This document shows positions 46,163 to 52,863 of a stretch of DNA of 64,000 nucleotides, in pieces. The notes beneath the pieces are model-generated. The model was not told the DNA's origin, did not search any database, and worked only from the letters and a program-made list of their open reading frames with translations. The translations under genes and the position numbers were made by a program. Position 1 is the first letter of the stretch. Each line of letters begins with the position of its first letter. Location: assembly GCA_009772925.1 (NCBI GenBank), contig WOUQ01000002.1, positions 1-64,000 on the forward strand. Direction: 5' to 3'. Source of the DNA: a bacterium. Its GTDB lineage: Bacteria; Pseudomonadota; Gammaproteobacteria; Burkholderiales; Thiobacillaceae.

Positions 46163-46185
46163 TGTCGGGGGTTTTTACACTGGCG
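46163..46185 (+). promoter_or_regulatory. PEP-CTERM box, proximal copy (candidate PrsR site)
   Basis: TGTCGGGGGTTTTTACAC then TGGCG. Here the dyad extends to AGTGT (46161-46165) and ACACT (46177-46181). Centre about 105 bases before the predicted start, a normal place for a sigma-54 enhancer site. Confidence 0.65.
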
Positions 46186-46251
46186 CGGCCGTTCTCCTGC
46201 AAACGCCCGGAAAGTTCTCGTAGGTGATTGATTTATATAGGACATTAAAAG

Positions 46252-46269
46252 TTGGCACGTTCCCTGCTT
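46252..46269 (+). promoter_or_regulatory. Sigma-54 promoter of the PEP-CTERM protein gene
   Basis: TTGGCACGTTCCCTGCTT: GG at 46254-46255 and GC at 46266-46267 with exactly 10 bases between, and TTGGCACG matching the -24 consensus in full. Transcription would start near 46279, leaving a leader of about 83 bases. Confidence 0.85.
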
Positions 46270-46361
46270 TATATTCGTTGCGTAGCTGATTCAAGCATCG
46301 CGAGTGAGGTCAGGTAGGTCGCCTCAGTCCGTGTAAATGCAAACTTGATTGGAGAAACATC

Positions 46362-47411
46362 ATGAAAACGCTGAAACAAACCACTCTGGCGGCCGCCGTT
46401 ACTGCCGCGCTCGCGTTGGGCGCTTCTGGACAGGCTGCCGCCTATGTTTATGCGCATTCTTCACTTAACATTCAGAATCTTCAGATCGGCATTACTGGTC
46501 AAAACCTTACTGGGGTTAACATTGGCCGTTTCGATTTCAATCTGACCAATACGGCTAACCTGAACGGCAGTGCTGGCATAGCATTCGCGACATGCGGCGG
46601 AACGCCCGGACTGCCTGGTTCTGGCGCTAACAATTGCCAAGCCAACCCCGCACTGGACGCTGCCGCTGTTAACTTGGGTGGCGCTATCAGGACAAATAAT
46701 GCCGTTATCAATAATTCCTTCACCGTTTACGGGCCTGTTGGACTGAACGTCCCCGGCGATTGGTCGAATTCCGACAGCGTTATCACTTCCGCTGAACTGG
46801 TTAACCTTGGTTCGCCGACCAACACGAACCAAATTGCTGAATCACTGTTGAATTCCGGTACTTCCGCTGGTGCATCTGCCCAAATTCAATCCATTACTGG
46901 ATTCACGATGACCTTTGCCATCGCTGCTGGCACCGCTGATTTCTCGCTTAGCTTCTTGGCCGACCCGGATATGTATGCTCAAATCCTTGGCGAAGCCCCG
47001 ACGGGTAACAGTGCCCAAGCCAACATGAATGCATCCATTACCCTTCAGAGAGATGGTGGTGGTGGGTTCGTGCAATGGAACCCGGAAGGTAATGGGATCA
47101 GTGCGGGTGACTGCCTTGCTGCTGGCCCAGGCGTTACCTGTGTTGAGACCGCCGATGCGGAAGATCTGAACATCAACGTTGGTGTGACCACTAATAACTT
47201 CGCCTCACATAGCTATGGTCCTAACGTTCCTGGGCTGGTCAACTTTGGCATCCTGGCAAGCGGTCTTGGTGCAGGCACTTGGACGCTTACGTTGAACGCT
47301 GTGACCTCTACTCAACTTAACCGCACCGCCGTCCCCGAGCCCGGCATGCTGGCCCTCCTGGGCATCGGTCTGGCCGGCCTGGGCTTCGCCACCCGCCGCC
47401 GCGTCAAGTAA
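46362..47411 (+). CDS. PEP-CTERM surface protein
   Basis: Secreted protein sorted by an exosortase. 349 residues: signal peptide MKTLKQTTLAAAVTAALALG ending near GQAAA, a body rich in Asn, Ser, Thr and Gly with few charges, and a C-terminal sorting tag from 324: VPEP, hydrophobic helix GMLALLGIGLAGLGFAT, basic end RRRVK. Two body cysteine pairs may be disulfides. The body uses many A/T-ending codons while the tag switches to G/C-ending codons, unlike neighbours. GGAGA precedes the ATG. Controlled probably by PrsK/PrsR and sigma-54. Similar proteins in floc formers are needed for cell aggregation; that role here is inference. Confidence 0.93.
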   Translation: MKTLKQTTLAAAVTAALALGASGQAAAYVYAHSSLNIQNLQIGITGQNLTGVNIGRFDFNLTNTANLNGSAGIAFATCGGTPGLPGSGANNCQANPALDAAAVNLGGAIRTNNAVINNSFTVYGPVGLNVPGDWSNSDSVITSAELVNLGSPTNTNQIAESLLNSGTSAGASAQIQSITGFTMTFAIAAGTADFSLSFLADPDMYAQILGEAPTGNSAQANMNASITLQRDGGGGFVQWNPEGNGISAGDCLAAGPGVTCVETADAEDLNINVGVTTNNFASHSYGPNVPGLVNFGILASGLGAGTWTLTLNAVTSTQLNRTAVPEPGMLALLGIGLAGLGFATRRRVK

Positions 47412-47428
47412 TCCGACAGCAACAGTTC

Positions 47429-47455
47429 AAGGGCGCGGCTTGCCGCGCCCTTTTT
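47429..47455 (+). terminator. Intrinsic terminator of the PEP-CTERM gene
   Basis: GGGCGCGGC (47431-47439) and GCCGCGCCC (47442-47450) with a TT loop, followed by TTTTT. Flanking AA pairs with the first T bases. A strong, single-gene terminator. Confidence 0.92.
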
Positions 47456-47508
47456 CATTGCCGCTGCCGGGGCGGCGTCCGCTTGCCAACGCGGCTCACG
47501 CCGGGGGA

Positions 47509-47643
47509 AATCGGGGACAGACCACGACTCTTTCCCCGCATGCGCTTCAGAACAGGAAATCGTGGTCTGTCTGCCCCTGTTTATGCCGGTTTACCGCTCT
47601 ATCAAAGAATGGGGGTAATCGGGGACAGACCACGTTTTTGTCC
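47509..47643. repeat. Dispersed repeat AATCGGGGACAGACCACG, copies 1-3
   Basis: Direct copy at 47509-47527, an inverted copy at 47559-47582 (together a hairpin), and another direct copy at 47618-47643 running into TTTTTGTCCC. Further copies are at 48184, 49759 and 50810. This sequence is typical of non-autonomous REP-like elements mobilised by IS200-type (RAYT) transposases; no such transposase is in the window. Confidence 0.75.
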
Positions 47644-47685
47644 CGCATCGTTGCGGTGTATGTACGTGATACGTACAATCGCGGC

Positions 47686-47968
47686 ATGTCAAGCATCCGG
47701 TTCGAGTGGGATCCCAAGAAGTGAGCTGAACCTACGGAAACACAGCGTCTCGTTTGAAGACGCGCAGTCTGTGTTTTCTGACGAGCAGGCCCTGTTGATT
47801 GACGATCCCGACCACTCCGACCACGAAGATCGGTTCATCCTGCTGGGCTTGAGCCAGAGTCTTCGCCTCCTCGTCGTCGTTCACAGCCACAGAGCCGAAG
47901 GCAAGGTCATTCGCATCATCTCGGCTCGCAAAGCAGACGCCAAAGAACGCTCCAGCTACCAAAGGTGA
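47686..47968 (+). pseudogene. brnT: BrnT toxin gene, frameshifted (module 1)
   Basis: BrnT is a small ribonuclease toxin. The first frame gives MSSIRFEWDPKK then TGA at about 47722. The next phase continues SELNLRKHSVSFEDAQSVFS to IISARKADAKERSSYQR and the stop at 47966. Family spacing between WDPKK and NLRKH fits if two bases (AG) were lost in an AAGAAG tract near 47716-47722. The toxin as read is dead; the antitoxin 4 bases downstream is intact. Confidence 0.82.
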
Positions 47969-47972
47969 GCTT

Positions 47973-48188
47973 ATGCGCAAGCACTACGACTTCAGCAACG
48001 CCAGGAAGAACCCCTACGCCTCACAGCTCAAGAAGCCTGTGACGATCCGCCTCGACGAAGGGTCGATTGCCTACTTCAAGAACATGGCCGAGGAGACAGG
48101 AATTCCGTACCAGAGCCTCATTAATCTGTATCTCAAGGACTGTGCGGCAACGCAAAAGAAGCTCAGTCTGGCCTGGAAGTCTGAGTAA
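47973..48188 (+). CDS. brnA: BrnA-type antitoxin (module 1)
   Basis: 71 residues, ribbon-helix-helix antitoxin of the BrnTA type: MRKHYDFSNARKNPYASQLK, then KKPVTIRLDEGSIAYFKNMA and ETGIPYQSLINLYLKD. The DFS.ARKNPY segment is characteristic of this antitoxin group. It would bind its own promoter and BrnT. Begins 4 bases after the broken toxin gene. Confidence 0.87.
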   Translation: MRKHYDFSNARKNPYASQLKKPVTIRLDEGSIAYFKNMAEETGIPYQSLINLYLKDCAATQKKLSLAWKSE

Positions 48189-48236
48189 TCGGCAGTAATC
48201 GGGGAAGTAATCGAAGTAATCGGGGACAGACTTGGG
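48184..48236. repeat. Dispersed repeat copy 4 with short AGTAATCG iterations
   Basis: AGTAATCGG-type octamers occur four times (from about 48184, 48194, 48206, 48215) before GGGGACAGACTTGGGG. It ends the brnTA module and precedes the convergent YjjJ-like gene. Confidence 0.6.
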
Positions 48237-48253
48237 GAAAGCCGGCGGCACGT

Positions 48254-49618
48254 TTAGTCCAGCACCCTCTGCAGCAAACCATGGTTTGCCGCGCAAATGG
48301 CCCGGAATTCCTTGCTGATGCGGGAGTCTTCCGCGCATCTTCGCCAGTAGGTCAAGGCGGCTTCGCCCGCTTTGCGCCATGCGGGTTCATCAAGGGGCAA
48401 CGGTAAAGGCGGCCGGTATTCGTAGGGCGGCACTTCGCCCCCGCGCTGTGGGGCGTAGCCCATTGGCAACATGTCGTAGACCGGGGCCAGCCTCAGCCCG
48501 GGTAAGAACGTGAGATTGCCCAGGTGCATATCCGTGTTGGCGATGAGGCGGCCAAACCACCAGATGTTGGACACCGTGGCAGCCTCGGACTGAGGCAGCC
48601 ATCCGTGTCGGACCAGCTCTGACGCAAGGGCCGGCCAGGGCGCTCCTGCCCGGCCAATGAGGTCGTTGTCCAGGCTGGTTAGGCTGCAGACCGGTCGCCG
48701 ACCAAGAGCGCCATGCCGGTCGAAGCGGACGACCTCCAGAAACGTGCGACCGGCATGGCGCCGGATGGCGCTTCTGGCTGCCGGGATGCCCAGGGCCACA
48801 GGCAGTGTTTCCAGGGCCAGGTGTTCGCAGACGAGAAGGTCCGACCAGCGCTGCACGGCCGCAGAGTTTTCCGAACCGGAGAACTTGACGATCACGGCGG
48901 TCGGCTCGCCATCGAGCATCCGCAGCGCGGTGAACTTGGGGAATTCGCCGCCAGCAGAAGAACCTGCCACACCTTGGGCCAGGGCCTGCGCCGCCAGTGT
49001 CGGGTACGCCTCCGGGACCCCAGACTCCGCCACCAGCGCCTGTTCCCAGTGGCGTCGGGCCTCGAGGTGGCGTTCATAAGCGCGGTCGCCGAGAATCAGG
49101 TCACCACTTTGGTCATGGCCCTGAACGGCCAGGACATGGAGCACATCATCGTCCGTCCAGTTGTTCAGGTTTTCCGGAACGCCAAGATCTCGCCAATACT
49201 GGTGGGCAAAGTTCCGACCCAGGAATCCCGAAGGCCGCATGTCTTGCAGTGGATAGGGAATGCCTTCGAACCAGCCCTCCAGCATGCGGCCCGGGGCCAG
49301 CGGCCAAGGGAAGGACTCGCTGAACTCCAGTGCGCTGCCCTCCGGATAGAGGGGCGCCAATGCGCCCACGACATGGCCAGCCCCCACTGCGTCAATGCGA
49401 TACAGCGGCAGACTACCCTGATGCCCGCGCAACGGGCGACGCAGCGCATATCGGGACCGGCGCGCTGCACCTCGGCGTATCACCGCGTCCCCCAACTGAG
49501 CAACCAGGCGCATCAGGGTAGACCGGTTGATATCCTTCAGGGCGTGGCACGCCTCCGCGCTGCTGGCGCAGGGGTGGCGGGACAAGTACAGACGGAGATC
49601 ATCGGGGCGAACTTTCAT
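48254..49618 (-). CDS. HipA-family kinase toxin with fused helix-turn-helix (YjjJ-like)
   Basis: 454 residues. The N-terminal 60 residues form a winged-helix-like part (HALKDINRSTLMRLVAQLGD), as in YjjJ, which has no separate HipB antitoxin. The kinase part shows SSAGGEFPKFTAL (glycine loop), TAVIVKFSGS, catalytic region NTDMHLGNLTF and activation loop LAPVYDMLPMGYAP. Start chosen at ATG 49618 (MKVRPDDLRLYLSRHP); a TTG at 49666 would add 16 residues. TGCAAC iterons lie just upstream. Target unknown; HipA phosphorylates glutamyl-tRNA synthetase. Confidence 0.87.
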   Translation of the reverse strand: MKVRPDDLRLYLSRHPCASSAEACHALKDINRSTLMRLVAQLGDAVIRRGAARRSRYALRRPLRGHQGSLPLYRIDAVGAGHVVGALAPLYPEGSALEFSESFPWPLAPGRMLEGWFEGIPYPLQDMRPSGFLGRNFAHQYWRDLGVPENLNNWTDDDVLHVLAVQGHDQSGDLILGDRAYERHLEARRHWEQALVAESGVPEAYPTLAAQALAQGVAGSSAGGEFPKFTALRMLDGEPTAVIVKFSGSENSAAVQRWSDLLVCEHLALETLPVALGIPAARSAIRRHAGRTFLEVVRFDRHGALGRRPVCSLTSLDNDLIGRAGAPWPALASELVRHGWLPQSEAATVSNIWWFGRLIANTDMHLGNLTFLPGLRLAPVYDMLPMGYAPQRGGEVPPYEYRPPLPLPLDEPAWRKAGEAALTYWRRCAEDSRISKEFRAICAANHGLLQRVLD

Positions 49619-49637
49619 GGCGCGCAATATGGCGTAT

Positions 49638-49736
49638 TGCAACAATAAATGCAACGATATATGCAACAGATATCTAACTATTATGCATGTACATCAATAC
49701 GTTACAACTTATTGCAGAATTACCCTGCAACGATAT
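49638..49736. promoter_or_regulatory. TGCAAC iterons upstream of the YjjJ-like gene
   Basis: TGCAAC at 49638-49643, 49650-49655 and 49662-49667, an exact 12-base period, then TGCAACGATAT again at 49726-49736 (identical to 49650-49660). They cover the expected promoter of the minus-strand kinase gene and are AT-rich. A plausible operator for the kinase's own helix-turn-helix. Confidence 0.5.
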
Positions 49737-49740
49737 GGTG

Positions 49741-49783
49741 CGAAATCGGAGACTGCGAAATCGGGGACAGACCACAATTCCCC
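49741..49783. repeat. Dispersed repeat copy 5
   Basis: GCGAAATCGG appears twice (about 49740 and 49755), then AATCGGGGACAGACCACAAT to 49778 and TCCCCG. Lies between the YjjJ-like gene and fitB. Confidence 0.65.
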
Positions 49784-49793
49784 GTTTACGCCA

Positions 49794-50216
49794 TCATCCG
49801 GCCTGCCAAGGGTCAAGCAGCACCAGACCCGGAATGTCGGCGAAGTCGATGGTGTTGCGTGTGGCAAGCGACAGCGTGTTCGCTAGCGCAATGGCCGCGA
49901 TTTGCGCGTCCTGTGTGGTGATGGGGCGGCCGATGCGGCGCCTTTGCGCAACGATCTGCGCAAACAACCCGGCTGCGGCCGCATCAAAGGGCAGGCAGCG
50001 CGCCGCAAAATCCTCTTCGAACATTTGCCGGGCGGCCGTTGCCAGCAAATCGCGTCGTTTTCCTTCCGGCAGCAGCGCAATGCCCAAATTGATTTCCGCC
50101 AGCGTGATGGCGCTGACGTGTATGCCGCCGGACTGCGCATCCACCCAAGCCACCACCCCGGCATGGGGGTGTGGGCGCATCAACTCGGACAGCACGTTGG
50201 TGTCGAGCAAAATCAT
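49794..50216 (-). CDS. fitB: PIN-domain toxin FitB/VapC
   Basis: 140-residue PIN ribonuclease. Mg-binding acids appear in MILLDTNVLSELMRP (Asp5), the central LAEINLGIALLPEGKR (Glu) and PITTQDAQIAAIALANT plus ATRNTIDF (Asp). The FitB-like pattern ends DIPGLVLLDPW. Overlaps the antitoxin gene by 4 bases, the usual toxin-second order. Confidence 0.9.
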   Translation of the reverse strand: MILLDTNVLSELMRPHPHAGVVAWVDAQSGGIHVSAITLAEINLGIALLPEGKRRDLLATAARQMFEEDFAARCLPFDAAAAGLFAQIVAQRRRIGRPITTQDAQIAAIALANTLSLATRNTIDFADIPGLVLLDPWQAG

Positions 50217-50467
50217 TGCCCGTCAGCCTCGATCAGGTTTGGCAGCGGCCGGTCGGGTAGTCGATGGCGGGGGAGTTCCACGCCGCCCAGCGCGGCAAAC
50301 CGGCGCTGCAGGCGTGTACCCAGGCCTTCGCTCGGCGTCGCCGGATTGACCGCCTTGCGTAGCAAGCGCCGCGCTTCTTCTTCCATTGATAGCCCGTGGC
50401 GCGCCGCTTGTAGCCGGAGGTTGGTTTTTGTGGTTTCGTCCAGATTACGAATCATGATGGTCGCCAT
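50213..50467 (-). CDS. fitA: Antitoxin FitA
   Basis: 84 residues. The N-terminal ribbon-helix-helix MATIMIRNLDETTKTNLRLQ then AARHGLSMEEEARRLLRKAV, and a C-terminal tail that would wrap the toxin. The start at 50467 is preferred to the one six codons upstream because the family begins MA.I.IRNLD; a GGAGA site precedes it. Confidence 0.88.
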   Translation of the reverse strand: MATIMIRNLDETTKTNLRLQAARHGLSMEEEARRLLRKAVNPATPSEGLGTRLQRRFAALGGVELPRHRLPDRPLPNLIEADGQ

Positions 50468-50574
50468 GGAAATCTCCTTCTGCATGCAGCGCTAGCATTG
50501 TATGCATGGATTTGAGCAGATTCAACAACGAATCGAAAGAATGTGATCGAGGTAATCGGGCAGTCGGTTTACGC

Positions 50575-50730
50575 TCATACCGGCTGCGCCTCCGCGAGCA
50601 CCCTGTCCCGAAACTTCGGCGGCAGGTCGCCGGGTGTCCGCAAATCGACGTTCACGACGAGCAGCGACTTCAGTTCTTCTTCCAAGTCGCCCAAGTCCAA
50701 CTGGTCGGCTGCCAACAATCCAGGCGCTGC
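50575..50730 (-). pseudogene. Remnant of an MNT-type nucleotidyltransferase (C-terminal end)
   Basis: Reading the minus strand down to a stop at 50575 gives LGDLEEELKSLLVVNVDLRT then PGDLPPKFRDRVLAEAQPV, the typical tail of minimal nucleotidyltransferases (antitoxins of HEPN/MNT pairs). The catalytic GS.....D.D half is missing. Just upstream in the same frame is an unrelated tail, LERHGKTHIVTARILADDLE, ending in TAA at 50731. Both look like leftovers. Confidence 0.55.
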
Positions 50731-50809
50731 TTATGACTTCTCCAGATCGTCAGCCAGAATTCTCGCGGTCACGATGTGTGTTTTACCGTGGCGTTCCAGC
50801 TTGAGCAAA

Positions 50810-50836
50810 CAAACGTGGTCTGTCCCACTTTTTGCC
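50810..50836. repeat. Dispersed repeat copy 6 (inverted)
   Basis: AAACGTGGTCTGTCCCACTT (50810-50829) then TTTGCCC is the reverse complement of the GGGACAGACCACGTTT core. It lies directly before the second brnTA module. Confidence 0.7.
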
Positions 50837-50888
50837 CTTTTGCCTTTTTCTATTGAACGTACATATGTATGTGCATACAATTTAAACC

Positions 50889-51163
50889 ATGGAAATCGAG
50901 TTCGACCCCGACAAGGCTGCCGCCAATCCACTGAAGCATGATGGTGTCACCTTCGACGAGGCCAAGACCGTGCTGCTCGACCCCTATGCACTCACCAAGG
51001 AAGACTCCGACGTGACGGGGGAACAGCGGTTCGTGACCTTGGGCATGGGCGGCAAGGGTCGGGTTCTGATTGTGGTGTGGACGCGCGGGGTGAAACCGTG
51101 CGTCTGATTTCGGCCTGGAAGGCCAACCAAGCCCAACGGAGACGTTATGAACAACAGTTCTGA
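50889..51163 (+). pseudogene. brnT: BrnT toxin gene, frameshifted (module 2)
   Basis: Reads MEIEFDPDKAAANPLKHDGV, TFDEAKTVLLDPYALT and GRVLIVVWTRG in one phase, then stops at 51105-51107. The next phase supplies ETVRLISAWKANQAQRRRYE to a stop at 51161-51163, exactly the family C-terminus. One extra G in the GGGG run at 51087-51090 explains it. The repaired gene would overlap brnA by 17 bases. Either a real knockout or a homopolymer error. Confidence 0.85.
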
Positions 51164-51440
51164 CCCCATGTTCGACCGCTATGCCAACACGGACTTCACC
51201 GACGCCAAGCCGGTGGCCAAAGTGCCGGCGTTGGCCAAGCTGCAAGCCGAACACGGCGGCAAGTCGCGCATCACCATGCGCGTGGACAACACCACTTTGG
51301 CGGTGTTCAAGGCCCGCGCGGAGATGACCGGCGGCAACTACCAGACCATGATGAACGAGGCCCTGCGCCAGTATGCCGAAGGCCTGACCTTGGCCGATGT
51401 GGTGCGGGAGACGATCCGGCAGGAGCTGCATCACGCCTGA
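51147..51440 (+). CDS. brnA: BrnA-type antitoxin (module 2)
   Basis: 97 residues. A linker MNNSSDPMFDRYANTDFTDA then a ribbon-helix-helix part RITMRVDNTTLAVFKARAEM then TGGNYQTMMNEALRQYAEG, ending DVVRETIRQELHHA. Longer than module 1 and only distantly similar, so the two modules came in separately rather than by recent duplication. No gene is seen in the 200 bases after it. Confidence 0.87.
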   Translation: MNNSSDPMFDRYANTDFTDAKPVAKVPALAKLQAEHGGKSRITMRVDNTTLAVFKARAEMTGGNYQTMMNEALRQYAEGLTLADVVRETIRQELHHA

Positions 51441-51641
51441 GTCTTGGCGCTGGACTGAAACCCACTTAGGGCGACGGTCCTATTGAAGCATGACATGAAC
51501 CGCCGGGTGGGGAGGCTGGAATCAGCGCGAGCCCTTGGGCGTTTCGTGAGCAAGTGCCCGTTCCGAGAGGCATAGCCCGCGCGAAGGGCACCGGGCATAT
51601 TCGCCCTTACACGGCAATCACCCGACGCGCGCCTCTGACGT

Positions 51642-52853
51642 TCAGGCCGTCGTCTTCCCCTCCAGCTTGTCCGCCGCCAGCCGCGCCCCGTCCCAGGTCC
51701 GCAGGCCGGGCGCGAAGGCTTGCGCGGCCTGGCGATAGTCCGGCGTCGCCAGCACCTCGGCCACCGCCTGCACGAGCGCGCCCATACCTTGTCGACGCAG
51801 CCATTTGAGGGTCATGGCGCGACCCAGCCCCAATTGGCGGATGCGCTTGCCGCCGTAATGCTGTTCCGCGTGGGTGGCCACCACCACGCAGGGCAGACCA
51901 TGCGCCAGGGCCTGGTAGAGGGTGCCGTTGCCGCCGTGGCAGCAGACCAGGTCGCAGCGCGGCAGCAGCAGGTCGGTGTTGACGTATTGCTCGAGGAAAA
52001 CACCCGGTGGCGTGCGGATTGCCGAAAGATCGGCGGCGCCGGCGGCCACCACCACCTGCACATCACGTGCGGTCAAGGGTTCGAGCTGGGCCACCAGTTC
52101 CTCCAGGCCCTCGCTGCCCAGGGTGAAATAGGCGGTGGGCCGGCCGGCATCCAGGCGGTCCAGACAGGCCGGCGGCGGCAGGGTATTGCGCCAGGTCATG
52201 GGGCCGATGAAGCGGGCGTGGTCGGGCAGGTGGCTGACGGGATTGAACTCGGGTACGTCGGCGAGGAAGCTGAGGTCTCCCTCCTCGTGCTCGTAGGCAT
52301 AGAGGCGGGGCAAGCCCATGCGTCGGCGCACCCGGTTCAGCCCGCCCATCACCAGGCGGTCGTAGACCTGGCGCTCGATGGCGTTCTCCAGCCGGTCGGC
52401 CAGGGCGAGGCCGGGGATCGGCCGGCCGCCAGCGAGCTGCACGTAACTGAAGAAGGGAATGGCGCGGTAGTTGCTCATGTGCACGTTGAGCACCGCGGCA
52501 CTGGGAATGCCGGCCCGCTGCGCGGAGGTGCGCGCGGTGGGCCGGTTGTCGATCAACACCCGGTCGGGGCGGAACTCGTTATAGAGGGCCAGTTCCGCGG
52601 CGATGAAGGTTTCCAGTTCCTCAGCCCGGTAGAGCTCCCACAGCTTTTGCGTACGTACCGCGTGCACCACGCGCTCCACCGTGATGTAGGGCAGCTCGCG
52701 GGTGGCGAAGCCGTCCCAGCCCGCTACCTGGAGATACTTGCCATACCCGGCGAACAACACTTCGTGCCCGCGCTCGCGCAAGACCTTGGCGATCTCCAGC
52801 AGGCGGGAGACGTGCGCCAGGGCATGCGCGTTAGGCAGGGCGACGAAGCGCAT
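51642..52853 (-). CDS. UGT/MGT-type glycosyltransferase (copy 2)
   Basis: 403 residues, GT-B fold. Acceptor half FVALPNAHALAHVSRLLEIA and LRERGHEVLFAGYGKYL; donor half TAYFTLGSEGLEELVAQLEP, CDLVCCHGGNGTLYQALAHG, HAEQHYGGKRIRQLGLG. The HGGNGT donor motif is intact, unlike copy 1. Follows the second prsT with a 10-base gap, so probably works with the same envelope system. Sugar and acceptor unknown. Confidence 0.85.
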   Translation of the reverse strand: MRFVALPNAHALAHVSRLLEIAKVLRERGHEVLFAGYGKYLQVAGWDGFATRELPYITVERVVHAVRTQKLWELYRAEELETFIAAELALYNEFRPDRVLIDNRPTARTSAQRAGIPSAAVLNVHMSNYRAIPFFSYVQLAGGRPIPGLALADRLENAIERQVYDRLVMGGLNRVRRRMGLPRLYAYEHEEGDLSFLADVPEFNPVSHLPDHARFIGPMTWRNTLPPPACLDRLDAGRPTAYFTLGSEGLEELVAQLEPLTARDVQVVVAAGAADLSAIRTPPGVFLEQYVNTDLLLPRCDLVCCHGGNGTLYQALAHGLPCVVVATHAEQHYGGKRIRQLGLGRAMTLKWLRRQGMGALVQAVAEVLATPDYRQAAQAFAPGLRTWDGARLAADKLEGKTTA

Positions 52854-52863
52854 GGCGCGCGGC

